Assembly: GCA_018402545.1 (NCBI GenBank)
Contig: JAGYIL010000001.1
Coordinates: 2,046,001-2,110,000 of the forward strand
DNA from: Saccharospirillum sp.
GTDB lineage: Bacteria; Pseudomonadota; Gammaproteobacteria; Pseudomonadales; Natronospirillaceae
Length of the DNA: 64,000 bases
Direction: 5' to 3'
The notes under the pieces are model-generated. The model was not told the DNA's origin and ran no database searches. It was given only the letters and a program-made list of their open reading frames with translations. Of this stretch, positions 29,332 to 38,359 are shown piece by piece; position 1 is the first letter of the stretch; each line of letters begins with the position of its first letter. The position numbers and the translations under genes are program-made.

Positions 29332-30273
29332 TTAATCAGGCCTATCCCGCCCAGAGCTCAGCTTGCTCGGGCCGTTTGCGAACAAACGCCCCCGAGCCAT
29401 ATTAGTCATGTTGATAACGGCGGGGTGCTTCAGTTTTCGCTCTGGCGTAATCGCAAAGTAGGTTTCCCGGATGTCTGAAATCCGGCCCACCAGGACCGCG
29501 CCATAGGTTTCGCGTACCTCCGGCAAGATGGCAGAAGGAACCGGGAATAGGGCGGTTCCGGCTTCTCCTACCGCTTTCATCAATGCGCTGTCGTCAAATT
29601 CCGCGATCATCCTCGGGTGCAGGTTTCGACGCTCGAACCAGTCGTCGAGGTGCCGGCGGACGGTGCTGTTAACCGTGGGCAGCAAACAGGGTGCATCCTG
29701 CAACGAATTCGGAAAATCGTCCTGATAGCGACGGGCCAGGGCGGGGCTCGCCACCATGCTGATGTCGGATACTCCCAGCCGGTGGCTGAAGGCTTTGACA
29801 TTCAGCCCGGTAGGCACCGCCTGGTCGCTGATGATCACATCCAGTCGATGCACAGCCAGATCGCCCAGCAAGGTATGCAAATCCCCCTGAATACATCGAA
29901 CAACGGGTGCCTGGTCGCCATGCATCGCCGCCGCCAAGGTCCGAAAGGCGATCAGCTTGGGAATCGAACCGAGGATACCGACATTGAGCGTATCGGCGCG
30001 CTGGTGATCGGAAGACTGAATAACATGCGCCAACTCCGCACCTAGCCGGAAAATCTCGTCCGCATATTGTTTGATGTACCGACCGGTCGCCGTCAGTGCA
30101 AGACCCCGGCCGGCGCGTTCAAAAAGAGCACTGCCCACTGTTTGCTCAAGCAGTTTGATCTGTCCGCTGATGGTCTGGGGCGTCAGGTGCAGTACCTCGG
30201 CCGCCCTCGTCACACTGCCTTCCTGGGCGACTGTCCAAAAATACAGTAAATGACTGTAGTTGAGATGCTGCAT
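29332..30273 (-). CDS. nhaR: LysR-family regulator, NhaR-like
   Basis: A 313-residue LysR protein. The HTH domain (residues 3-62: LNYSHLLYFWTVAQEGSVTRAAEVLHLTPQTISGQIKLLE) is very close to NhaR, the Na+-responsive activator of the nhaA antiporter in E. coli; the effector domain follows. The neighbour at 30440 is divergent across 166 bases, the usual LysR arrangement. That target is an oxidoreductase, not nhaA, although an antiporter gene lies 1.7 kb away. The tail after about residue 290 is variable. Confidence 0.75.
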   Translation of the reverse strand: MQHLNYSHLLYFWTVAQEGSVTRAAEVLHLTPQTISGQIKLLEQTVGSALFERAGRGLALTATGRYIKQYADEIFRLGAELAHVIQSSDHQRADTLNVGILGSIPKLIAFRTLAAAMHGDQAPVVRCIQGDLHTLLGDLAVHRLDVIISDQAVPTGLNVKAFSHRLGVSDISMVASPALARRYQDDFPNSLQDAPCLLPTVNSTVRRHLDDWFERRNLHPRMIAEFDDSALMKAVGEAGTALFPVPSAILPEVRETYGAVLVGRISDIRETYFAITPERKLKHPAVINMTNMARGRLFANGPSKLSSGRDRPD

Positions 30274-30439
30274 TTGACTGGGCTCCCAGTTATTAATATT
30301 CGGAAAAATCGTACTATCCGTTAGATATTATCGACTTGTTCGTATCCAGTTTAGTCGTATCGTTGGCTTGTAAGCCAGTAAAGGCAACTGCATCAGGCTT
30401 ACCACGGCTATTCTGCCGCTTTGTTGAAGGAGACAGACT

Positions 30440-31672
30440 ATGAGCAAACATGTCAGTGATGTCCTTGTCATCGGTGCCTCCCCGGCGGGAGCCGCATTGT
30501 TTTATCAGCTTGCAAGGTTCACCAACCTGTCTTCCATCCGCTTGCTGGATGCCGGCGACCTCGGCCGAACCTCCCTGGCCGATGGCTGGTCGAGCCAGGC
30601 ATTGCAGTACGGCTATGTAGATACAACCTGCACGCTGGCCCAGGCTAGAAACTGGCATCGGTCGGCTTCTATGGTGTCCAACTATGCTTTGCGCCACAGC
30701 GATGCCAGCCGCATGCTGGTGAAGTGCCCTAAAATGGCTGTAGCCTTTGGCGAATCGAATACACAGTGGCTGAGAGAGCGATTTGAGGCATTCAAACCAC
30801 ATTTTCCTATGTTGGAATGGTGGGAGAGATCCGACATCGCCGAGTTGGAACCGCACGTGGTCTTGTCGTCCGAAGGAGGGCTGCGCCCTGAACCGATGGC
30901 GGCGATCGGCACGACCAATCAGTTCACTCTGGTCAATACGAAAGCACTGGTGGCCTCCTTATTAGACGATGCCATCAATTCCTACGACAAAACGGTCAGC
31001 CTGCAAGGCAATACCCGTGTTTTGCACATTGAGCCTCACACGGTCGGCTATCGTGTGCGTACGGATAAAGGCGATTTTCTGACCCGGTACCTGGTAGGCA
31101 CGGCTGGCCTAGCCAGTCTTGAACTTGCCCAGGGGCTGGGCCTTGGCGCCGATTTGGCGATCGAACCAATGAACACCGTGGAATTCAGGGCACACGGCAT
31201 GGTGCGCGGCAGGGTGCTGACCGCCTACACACCTGACACACCGGCCTCTATCCTATCTGCGGAACCGGATATGGAAGCCCCTGGCAAAATGCGCATCAGG
31301 ATAACCGAGGCCGCAAAAGACCAGGCTCCGGGCCATCGTGTGGCTTTCGATGAGGATATCCTGAACCAGGCGCAGGGCTTGATACCCTCCCTGTCATTAT
31401 CCCATGTGAGCCGGGTTCAATCTCCGTTTGAGCCTATCTCCTATGTCCTGGATTCACGCACCGGTCAGCAACTGGAGGAGGGCGTTACAGTGAGTGACGA
31501 CGGCGTTCGATTCCACATCCAGTCATCTGTCCATGTGACGTCCTGTCTATCAGGCGCTTATCTGGATCTGTGTGCCATTCAGGAAAAATTGGGGTGCTCC
31601 CTGGACGATGTCCGTCTGAAAGCACAGTTAATGACAGACCCAAGGACCATCTACCGCGGTCGCGCAGCCTGA
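30440..31672 (+). CDS. FAD-dependent oxidoreductase, malate:quinone oxidoreductase-like
   Basis: A 410-residue flavoprotein of the Mqo/DAO superfamily. The N-terminal dinucleotide fold is VLVIGASPAGAALFYQLARF (residues 9-28), with the usual GxGxxG reduced to GASPAG. The following FTNLSSIRLLDAGDLGRTS and the phase of the next helix recall the alternative Mqo of Helicobacter/Campylobacter type. It is shorter than typical Mqo (450-500), and substrate residues cannot be checked here. GGAG precedes the ATG. It is divergent from an nhaR-like gene, which may control it. Confidence 0.6.
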   Translation: MSKHVSDVLVIGASPAGAALFYQLARFTNLSSIRLLDAGDLGRTSLADGWSSQALQYGYVDTTCTLAQARNWHRSASMVSNYALRHSDASRMLVKCPKMAVAFGESNTQWLRERFEAFKPHFPMLEWWERSDIAELEPHVVLSSEGGLRPEPMAAIGTTNQFTLVNTKALVASLLDDAINSYDKTVSLQGNTRVLHIEPHTVGYRVRTDKGDFLTRYLVGTAGLASLELAQGLGLGADLAIEPMNTVEFRAHGMVRGRVLTAYTPDTPASILSAEPDMEAPGKMRIRITEAAKDQAPGHRVAFDEDILNQAQGLIPSLSLSHVSRVQSPFEPISYVLDSRTGQQLEEGVTVSDDGVRFHIQSSVHVTSCLSGAYLDLCAIQEKLGCSLDDVRLKAQLMTDPRTIYRGRAA

Positions 31673-31824
31673 GTAACACGGCGGTCGCTACGTTCAGCCA
31701 CGCAAGTCAGTACCTGGTTGATTGCAGTAGCCGCCAAGACCTGAGCGCTCCATAACAATGATGGTGAATTTGCGTTAATTACTTGGTTGGCTATTAGAGG
31801 GTAACTGGGTAGCGGTATATAAAC

Positions 31825-31862
31825 CCCCTATTTCCTGTAATCTTTATTACAGGAAATAGGGG
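31825..31862. repeat. Perfect 17-bp inverted repeat in a 346-base gene-free gap
   Basis: CCCCTATTTCCTGTAAT (31825-31841) and its exact complement (31846-31862) are separated by CTTT. No T-run follows on the plus strand; on the minus strand GTTTATAT follows. The gap 31673-32018 lies between two convergent genes and holds no other recognisable feature; it is more AT-rich than its surroundings. It may act as a bidirectional transcription barrier or be a mobile-element end. Confidence 0.7.
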
Positions 31863-32018
31863 ATTTACGAGCTTAAAGGGCGTCTTTCGCGAAAACTACA
31901 CAAAATTACCAGATCAACCCACTCACAACTTGGCTCTCACCAGTCACCTGCAAGACTAATCTTCAGTGATCCAGTAAGGCAACTCCGTTTTAACGAGAAA
32001 ACGACGAGCTTATGCTGG

Positions 32019-33752
32019 TTATCCATGTTTTTTGGAACCCAGCTTCAACCCAATGGCCTGAATGGCATCACCGTCCATCTGGCGAATCGTCAAACGCAAG
32101 CCGCCCAGCCGTATCCGGTCGCCCTCAACGGCGTGCTTGCCGAGGCGCTGTTGCAGCAGCTCAGCGACCGTCATCGACTGTTCTGCCGGATCAGCCGGAA
32201 TACCGTAGGATTTTACCAGGTCATCGACCAGTGCTTCTGGCCGGATCACAAATTCCCCATAGAAATTCTGGGCGGTCAGCATGCCTTGTTGTTTCTGGCC
32301 GCTGAACTGAGCAGCTACGTCATCGACGTCTTCGGTGTGCAACAGCATCCAGACCCGGTCACCGGTCTGAAATTTAATCGCTCCGTCAACATCCATTGGC
32401 CGTTTGTCCCGAATCAGTGCAACACACTGGGGATTGGCGCTGTCGTTCTGGTTGGCGTTGAAGAATGGCGATAAAACCGGCGCATTGGGCTGAACGACGA
32501 ACTCATCAACTTCCAGAGACAGGTCAGCCTCGTTCAGCAAGGCGTGACGATTGGCAGGAGCCGGTGGTGGCGGAATGAGTACGTTCAACAGTCGCGCGAC
32601 GATTGGCACTGTGGTTCCCTGGATCAGCAACGACACCAGCACCACGGCAAAGGTGATGTCGAACAGCAATTGTGAGTTCTCCAGACCCGACATCACCGGG
32701 TATACCGCCAGAATAATGGGTACCGCACCGCGCAGCCCCACCCAACTGATGTACCAGCGCTCCTGCCAGCGAAACCGGAACGGTAAAAGACAAATAATGA
32801 CCGCCAGAGGCCGTGCGAACAGTATCAAGAACGCGGCAATAGAAACGGCCGCCAGAGCGTTGTCAAACATATTGGCTGGGCTGACCAGCAGACCCAGTAT
32901 TAGAAACATGCCTGCCTGGGACAACCAGGCAAGCCCATCCATAATCTGTGATACCGATTCCGGCGGCTTGGTCTTGGCATTGCCGACCACCAGACCGAGC
33001 AGGTACACGGCTAGAAAGCCACTGCCGCCAAGTCGGTTAACGCCAGCAAAAACAACCAGTCCAAAAGAAACTATCAGAATTGCGTACAAACCCTCGGCCA
33101 GGTGCAGTCGTTTCAGCAGGCCAACCAACACCCAACCACCGAATACACCAATCAACCCGCCGAGCAGAAATTGCAATAAAACCAGCTGCAGCAAGTCGCC
33201 AGGGGTGAACTGGGCCGAACCGGTCAGCAATTCGATCATGATCACCACGAGCAGAATGGCCATTGGGTCGTTGGCACCCGATTCGATCTCAAGCGTACCC
33301 CCTACCCGTTCATTCAGCCGAATGCCGCTGTTGCGCAACAGATTGAACACGGCCGCCGCATCGGTAGAACCGACAATGGCGCCCAGCAGGAGGCCATACC
33401 GCATATCAACCCCGAGCAACCAGGTGGCGAACAACCCTACCCCCGTGGCGGTCAGGATTACCCCGGCCGTAGCCAGCGTAACCGAGGGCCAGAGTGCCGC
33501 CCTGAAGGTACTGCGCTTGGTGCGCATGCCGCCGTCCAGCAAGATAACTGATAACGCCAGGTTGCCGACTAGAAAGGCCAGATCGAAGTTATCAAAGGGA
33601 ATACCACCCAGGCCGTCTTCACCGGCGAGCATTCCGACACCCAGAAACAACAGCAGAAACGGTAACCCCAGCCGCACCGTCAGTGAGCTGGCAATGATGC
33701 CGATTAACAATAGCAGCCCGGCTATTAATAGAAATGTATTGGTATCGACCAT
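32019..33752 (-). CDS. nhaP2: Potassium/proton antiporter NhaP2 (CvrA)
   Basis: A 577-residue CPA1 antiporter. About twelve membrane segments fill residues 5-390, with the ion-binding region SGANDPMAILLVV and the GSTDAAAVFNLL helix. A cytoplasmic RCK_C-type domain (about 415-490, LSPFFNANQNDSANPQCVALIRD...) and a CorC/HlyC-type domain (500-575) follow. The family expels K+ in exchange for H+. It precedes nothing on its strand but shares the region with a second antiporter gene upstream (33864), 111 bases away. Confidence 0.88.
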   Translation of the reverse strand: MVDTNTFLLIAGLLLLIGIIASSLTVRLGLPFLLLFLGVGMLAGEDGLGGIPFDNFDLAFLVGNLALSVILLDGGMRTKRSTFRAALWPSVTLATAGVILTATGVGLFATWLLGVDMRYGLLLGAIVGSTDAAAVFNLLRNSGIRLNERVGGTLEIESGANDPMAILLVVIMIELLTGSAQFTPGDLLQLVLLQFLLGGLIGVFGGWVLVGLLKRLHLAEGLYAILIVSFGLVVFAGVNRLGGSGFLAVYLLGLVVGNAKTKPPESVSQIMDGLAWLSQAGMFLILGLLVSPANMFDNALAAVSIAAFLILFARPLAVIICLLPFRFRWQERWYISWVGLRGAVPIILAVYPVMSGLENSQLLFDITFAVVLVSLLIQGTTVPIVARLLNVLIPPPPAPANRHALLNEADLSLEVDEFVVQPNAPVLSPFFNANQNDSANPQCVALIRDKRPMDVDGAIKFQTGDRVWMLLHTEDVDDVAAQFSGQKQQGMLTAQNFYGEFVIRPEALVDDLVKSYGIPADPAEQSMTVAELLQQRLGKHAVEGDRIRLGGLRLTIRQMDGDAIQAIGLKLGSKKHG

Positions 33753-33863
33753 CAGAGCCGCAGTTCCTTTGAGTTCAGTGTATGCATTCGGGCAGGGGCG
33801 CCATCAATAGGGTTTTATCGGGACAGACCATCAGGATTATCGTAGTCGGTTACAAAAAAAGCG

Positions 33864-35603
33864 TCAGGAGATAACCTTTTGATCAGACTCCAGCACCAGA
33901 CGTGTCGCCTCGCCTGCCGCATCCCGATAAGGTAAAAACACCAGATTGGCGCCTTTATCCTTCAACGTCTCAATGTCTGAAACCTTGTGGGTAGTCAGTG
34001 CTATTTGGCCTTCAAACCCATGATGATGCAAGGCGCTTATCAGTGCCAGTCGCGGATCTTCAGCTGTAACCCCGTGGTCCTGTCCACGCAGAGTTGAGAT
34101 GACCCAGCGAGTATGGGCGAGCGGCAAATGCTCTACGAAATCCGGGTCACAGGCATCTCCATAGTAGGCTTCTATGCCATTCAGTCGGCATTGTTTAACA
34201 GTTTCCGGGTTAAAATCGACGATAGCAATGCGATACCCCTGCTCTGTCAGTCGACTGGCAATCTCAGATCCGAAACGACCGTAACCATATAAAACGGCAT
34301 CGTACCGTTTGTATTTCAAATGGGCTTCTTCCTCGACCGTTGTGTCGGATATCGCAGCGATCGCTACCTGTGACGGTCGTCTCTCAAATACATCCAGGTA
34401 TGGCTCTAGCCAGCGATACAGGGTATGAGAGTAAGTGATCATATAAACCGACAGCACAATGGTGATCAACCCGATCAGCGTTACCAGCCCAAGGGCACTT
34501 GCCTCCACATGGTTCAAGCTCAGGCCCATGGCCATAAAGATCAGGGAAAATTCACTGATCTGCGCAACGGTGAGGCCTGCCAGAAAGCCGGTGCGTTTGG
34601 TATACCCCATATAGCCCATGATCAGCATGACAATCAGCGGGTTACCCACCAGAACAAAAACCGACAACACCAGAGCCGGCACAACCTGGTCACCCAGCAA
34701 CGCCAGGTCAAGCTGACTGCCGAGGGCGATAAAGAAGAAAAGCAGCAGAAAGTCCCGAAGCGATGACAGACGGGACACAATGGCTTCGCGATACGGCGTT
34801 GAGGCCAGTGCCACCCCTGCTAACAGACCGCCCAACTCCATGCTGAACCCCAGTACGTGCCCCAGGGCTGCCAGCAAGGTCGCCAGCGCTATGGCAAACA
34901 CCAGCAACAGCTCGGATGAACTGGCAACCCGTCGCATTAACGGATCGGCGATGTATTTGATAAACACGGCAACAAGCCCAAGCATGACCATCGCGCCCAG
35001 ACCTATACCGAGGAGCCGGCTCCCGGTCGATTCACCGCCATCACCACCAACGCCTATCGCGGAGAGGCCAATCATGGCCAGCACGACCACAATGTCCTGA
35101 ACGATCAGGAAACCGATGGCGATGCGACCGTGTAACGAGTCGGTTTCGCGTTTGTCTGACAGCAATTTAACGATGATGATGGTGCTTGAAAAGGTCAAAG
35201 CGATCGCGACGTAGATGGACACCAGCGGCCCCAGCCCCAGCAGCAACCCCAGCAAGAAACCGAACAGGGCGGTAAAGATCACCTGCCCCAGCCCGGTAAA
35301 CAAGGCAACAGGACCCAATGTCCGGATCAGCGCCAGGTCGAGCTTGAGCCCAACCAGAAACAGGAGAATTGCGATGCCAAGCTCGGCCAGCAGAGCGATG
35401 TAACCGGCGTCTTCAACCAGTCCCAGCACAGAGGGACCCGACAGAATCCCCACTGCAATAAAAGTTACGATCATCGGCTGGCGTAACCACTGCCCCACCA
35501 AGCCAAGCACGGCGGCAAGGGTCAGCATGGCGGTCAGTTCGTAAAAGGCATTGCCATGGATATGCGTCAACAGGTCGATTTCAATACTCCTTGTTCGAAA
35601 CAA
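33864..35603 (-). CDS. Kef-type cation/proton antiporter with RCK domain
   Basis: A 579-residue CPA2 antiporter with 11-13 membrane segments (about 20-395), then a TrkA-N Rossmann domain (YDAVLYGYGRFGSEIASRLTEQGY). It resembles YbaL/KefB/KefC-type K+ efflux proteins but lacks the glutathione-system partners KefF/KefG here. The start is uncertain: the frame opens at a TTG (35603), while an AAGGAG (35587-35592) lies inside it and points to a start a few codons later. The gene overlaps the end of the upstream MatP-like gene by 23 bases, so the two are coupled. Confidence 0.82.
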   Translation of the reverse strand: MFRTRSIEIDLLTHIHGNAFYELTAMLTLAAVLGLVGQWLRQPMIVTFIAVGILSGPSVLGLVEDAGYIALLAELGIAILLFLVGLKLDLALIRTLGPVALFTGLGQVIFTALFGFLLGLLLGLGPLVSIYVAIALTFSSTIIIVKLLSDKRETDSLHGRIAIGFLIVQDIVVVLAMIGLSAIGVGGDGGESTGSRLLGIGLGAMVMLGLVAVFIKYIADPLMRRVASSSELLLVFAIALATLLAALGHVLGFSMELGGLLAGVALASTPYREAIVSRLSSLRDFLLLFFFIALGSQLDLALLGDQVVPALVLSVFVLVGNPLIVMLIMGYMGYTKRTGFLAGLTVAQISEFSLIFMAMGLSLNHVEASALGLVTLIGLITIVLSVYMITYSHTLYRWLEPYLDVFERRPSQVAIAAISDTTVEEEAHLKYKRYDAVLYGYGRFGSEIASRLTEQGYRIAIVDFNPETVKQCRLNGIEAYYGDACDPDFVEHLPLAHTRWVISTLRGQDHGVTAEDPRLALISALHHHGFEGQIALTTHKVSDIETLKDKGANLVFLPYRDAAGEATRLVLESDQKVIS

Positions 35604-36330
35604 GACTGGTGTCAGATGAAATTTCGATGGCGTTTCGTGTTGTTAAAAAACGCGTTGCTGCTTTGCCCAGATGAACTTCATTCCAAACCAGGTCTTCAAT
35701 AAAACGTTCTTTCAGCATCTGAGCCTTATGCCGGTCCGGATAGCGCTGGTGCCATTGAAAGGCGATCCGACAGGCTGTGGCGAGGCTACGATCGTCGCGA
35801 GCGTTTTCCAGATATTGGTCTACCGCCCTAACTAGATCGAGCTCAGTCCAGGTGGCCAGAGCGCTTTCCAGCTCTGCTTTCAGAATGCCATGGGCCTGAG
35901 ATTCCAATTCGGCAATCAGCGCCGGTAATGATTCGACCAGAGCATCACTCAGTGTAGTGAAGTGCCCTGCCCGCGCCAGTTGCTTAAGCCAATGGTGAGC
36001 CTGGGTCGTGAGTGTCAGGTTGACCGGTGACTGCGCCAGGCGCCGTTCACGCCGGCGCCGGCGCCGGGCTGAGAGGGTTTTACGTAACCGGTCCCAGTCG
36101 GGGCGGTCGAGGTTGTATTCCAGCAGTGTTTGCAAGGCATCGCAGTCTGGATGCGTTGGCGACTGGACGAAGCGGCATTGATGAATACGCTCGGTTAGAT
36201 GGGCCAGCCCCTGCTGGTGTACCGGATGCTCATCGTCCAGCAGCCAGCCAGGTTGCGACAGCTGATACTCAAGCCAGTCGAGCGTATCGAACCAGTCGTC
36301 AGGCGTGATGTGAAAGCGTGGACGGGGCAT
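35581..36330 (-). CDS. Uncharacterised protein with a MatP-like basic/RHH segment
   Basis: A 249-residue protein. The middle holds a basic cluster LSARRRRRRERR (about 86-97), then VNLTLTTQAHHWLKQLARAGHFTTLSDALVESLPALI (about 103-139), which aligns by eye to the ribbon-helix-helix of E. coli MatP (RARRKRH..., [31 protein letters not shown]). A helical C-terminal domain (150-249) has no match. MatP condenses the terminus by binding matS. No Shine-Dalgarno is seen; a CTACACGGTAG palindrome lies five bases before the ATG. It is coupled to the antiporter gene downstream. Confidence 0.5.
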   Translation of the reverse strand: MPRPRFHITPDDWFDTLDWLEYQLSQPGWLLDDEHPVHQQGLAHLTERIHQCRFVQSPTHPDCDALQTLLEYNLDRPDWDRLRKTLSARRRRRRERRLAQSPVNLTLTTQAHHWLKQLARAGHFTTLSDALVESLPALIAELESQAHGILKAELESALATWTELDLVRAVDQYLENARDDRSLATACRIAFQWHQRYPDRHKAQMLKERFIEDLVWNEVHLGKAATRFLTTRNAIEISSDTSLVSNKEY

Positions 36331-36335
36331 ATTGT

Positions 36336-36346
36336 CTACACGGTAG
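36336..36346. promoter_or_regulatory. CTACACGGTAG near-palindrome, copy 3, upstream of the MatP-like gene
   Basis: Third of four copies; ends five bases before the ATG at 36330, in the promoter or 5' leader. This position would suit an autoregulatory operator. Confidence 0.45.
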
Positions 36347-36411
36347 ATTCTATTGCGTCAGTATCGCGACTTTCATCTGAGGGTACAACCCCCTGGCCTG
36401 CCCGCCTTGAT

Positions 36412-37068
36412 TCAGATCAATCCCAGCTCCAGTGCTTTCAATACGGCCCGGGTACGATCCCGGACATTCAATTTGGCGAGAATGTTGGAAACGTGGTTCT
36501 TGATGGTGCCTTCGGATTTGAAGATGGCGCGCGAAATCTCCTTGTTGCTGTAGCCACCGGCCATCAGCCGGACAATTTCGATTTCACGCTGCGTCAGCGG
36601 TTCCTGAACCGGTTCCCGTTCTACCTTGCTTTGAGTTTGCAACTCGGTAAAGCCTTTGAGCACCCGTTCGGTGACAGCAGGCTGAATCAGCGTTTCACCG
36701 CGATGCACGGCATCGATCGCCTCGACCAGGCTTTCCAGTGAGACATCCTTGAGCAAAAACCCGCGAGCCCCGGCCCGAATGGCACTGAGCACCAGTTCAT
36801 GGTCATCGAAGGTGGTGAGGATGATGACCGGTATGGTACTGCCCTGTGAGGTCAGGGTTTTAAGGGTTTCAATGCCGTCCAGACGCGGCATTCGAATATC
36901 CATCAGGATCACATCGGGGGTGAGTGTTTCGAGGGCTTCCAGCGCTTCCACGCCATCGCTGGCCTCGCCCAGAATCTCGATATGACCGGCCAGCTGCAGC
37001 AGTGATTTGATACCTTCACGCACCAGGGTCTGGTCATCAACCAGCATAACGTTGACTGACTCGCTCAT
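36412..37068 (-). CDS. NarL/LuxR-family response regulator
   Basis: A 218-residue regulator. The receiver (about 1-125) has DD at 11-12, phosphoacceptor Asp in DVILMDIRMPRLDG (about residue 56), Thr in ILTTFDD and Lys in FLLKDVS. The LuxR HTH is at 150-212 (LTQREIEIVRLMAGGYSNKEISRAIFKSEGTIKNHVSNILAKL). It overlaps the histidine-kinase gene stop by four bases, so it is the cognate partner. The signal is unknown. Confidence 0.9.
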   Translation of the reverse strand: MSESVNVMLVDDQTLVREGIKSLLQLAGHIEILGEASDGVEALEALETLTPDVILMDIRMPRLDGIETLKTLTSQGSTIPVIILTTFDDHELVLSAIRAGARGFLLKDVSLESLVEAIDAVHRGETLIQPAVTERVLKGFTELQTQSKVEREPVQEPLTQREIEIVRLMAGGYSNKEISRAIFKSEGTIKNHVSNILAKLNVRDRTRAVLKALELGLI

Positions 37069-38222
37069 AGCGACTCCATAACAGGAATGGTGATATTAAG
37101 TTTGAAGCCGGCACCGGAAGCAACATCCAGCTTGCCCTTGAGCGCTTCAATACGCTCGCGCATGCCTCGCAGCCCAGCGCCTTCACGCCAGTCGAGCTGA
37201 CAGCCGCCGTTGTCGGTAATGGTCAGCTCCACGTCAGTCACACCACGGTGCAGTTCAATGTTCATTTCACTGGCATTGCCGTGCTTCAAGGTGTTGGTGA
37301 CCGCCTCCTGGATACAGCGAAACAGCGCTTCCGCCACTTCGATGTCGGCGACACTGATGTTGTCGTCCATGCGCAGGTTGATCTGCAGCCGGGGAATCTG
37401 GGAAATCAGTGCTTCGAGCGCCTCTTTCAGGCGAATGCTGGAATCACCGCGCATTTCGTGAACGGTATTGCGCACATCGGTCAGTAACAGGCGCGATAGC
37501 TGGTGGGTTTCCTCAATGCGGGTGCGGGTTTCCCCTTCGGTGGTATGGGTGAGGTATTGCAGCTTGAGAATCAGGGCGGTCAGATGGTGGCCGAGGCCGT
37601 CGTGCAGATCCCGGGCGATGCGGATGCGCTCGGTCTGTTTGGCCGACTCTTCCAGCAAGGCCTGGGTAGCCAGCAACTCCCGGTTCAGAATGGTGATCTG
37701 ATCGCGTGCTTCCTGCTCCTGAATCACCCGCTGACTCATTAGCAGGGCGAACACGTGGAAGGCAGCACCGAGAGCCGTCCAGATAATGGCGTCGGGCTCG
37801 CCCCAGATAAAGGCCAGATCGATCAGCACCAGTACCAGCACGGTCAGGTAGGAGAAGGTTCTGGACATCAGAAACGGCAGTTGCGCTGCCAGTGAAACGC
37901 TTAGTATGGCGATAACACCGGATTCAGCTACAAAGCGAATGCCCAGCACCGCCAGAAACTGCACGGCAAAGGATAGCTGCCGGATACGGGTATCCATGCG
38001 CTGGTACTGCTGCTCTCGGGTGGTGTAGAAGAAGCCGACGATGAAGAGCAGTAACAGGGCCACAATCACAAACAGCCGAATCTGCCCGGCCTCGGTATTG
38101 GCCGGCGCGTTGCTCAGGGTCAGGTAGCAGACAATCGCCCAGGCGATATAGCCCATAACGCCTTCGAGCGATTGGGTCAGCCGGTGTACCGGTAAGCCAT
38201 GTCGGGATGTGAATCGGTTCAT
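37065..38222 (-). CDS. Sensor histidine kinase, DesK/NarX-like (HisKA_3)
   Basis: A 385-residue kinase with about six membrane helices (20-165), then the HisKA_3 phosphoacceptor helix with His in RIARDLHDGLGHHLTALILKLQ (about 200-222) and a full HATPase domain with N-box ECIQEAVTNTLKHGNA-type residues, DNGGC and GAGLRGMRERIEAL. Membrane-embedded sensing without a large periplasmic loop suggests an envelope or lipid signal. The frame extends to a GTG at 38258; ATG at 38222 (MNRF) was chosen, with modest support. Confidence 0.87.
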   Translation of the reverse strand: MNRFTSRHGLPVHRLTQSLEGVMGYIAWAIVCYLTLSNAPANTEAGQIRLFVIVALLLLFIVGFFYTTREQQYQRMDTRIRQLSFAVQFLAVLGIRFVAESGVIAILSVSLAAQLPFLMSRTFSYLTVLVLVLIDLAFIWGEPDAIIWTALGAAFHVFALLMSQRVIQEQEARDQITILNRELLATQALLEESAKQTERIRIARDLHDGLGHHLTALILKLQYLTHTTEGETRTRIEETHQLSRLLLTDVRNTVHEMRGDSSIRLKEALEALISQIPRLQINLRMDDNISVADIEVAEALFRCIQEAVTNTLKHGNASEMNIELHRGVTDVELTITDNGGCQLDWREGAGLRGMRERIEALKGKLDVASGAGFKLNITIPVMESL

Positions 38223-38359
38223 GGGGCTAGTGTATCCTGTGTTCCGCGAAGCGCCCACATCCGAAGGTCACCTTGTCAGCCACGGTGCGGGACGCGCATA
38301 CTTTGACGATTGAAACCAAATTCTGGTCAGTTAACCTTGATGCCTGAGGAGAACCTCTG

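Noticed and set aside
32551-33810. Long plus-strand ORF opposite nhaP2
   Set aside because: Composition rich in Ser, Thr, Pro and Arg is typical of an antisense frame of a membrane protein gene.
36022-36066. GC-rich CGCCGG repeat
   Set aside because: It encodes the Arg cluster of the MatP-like protein and is explained by coding.
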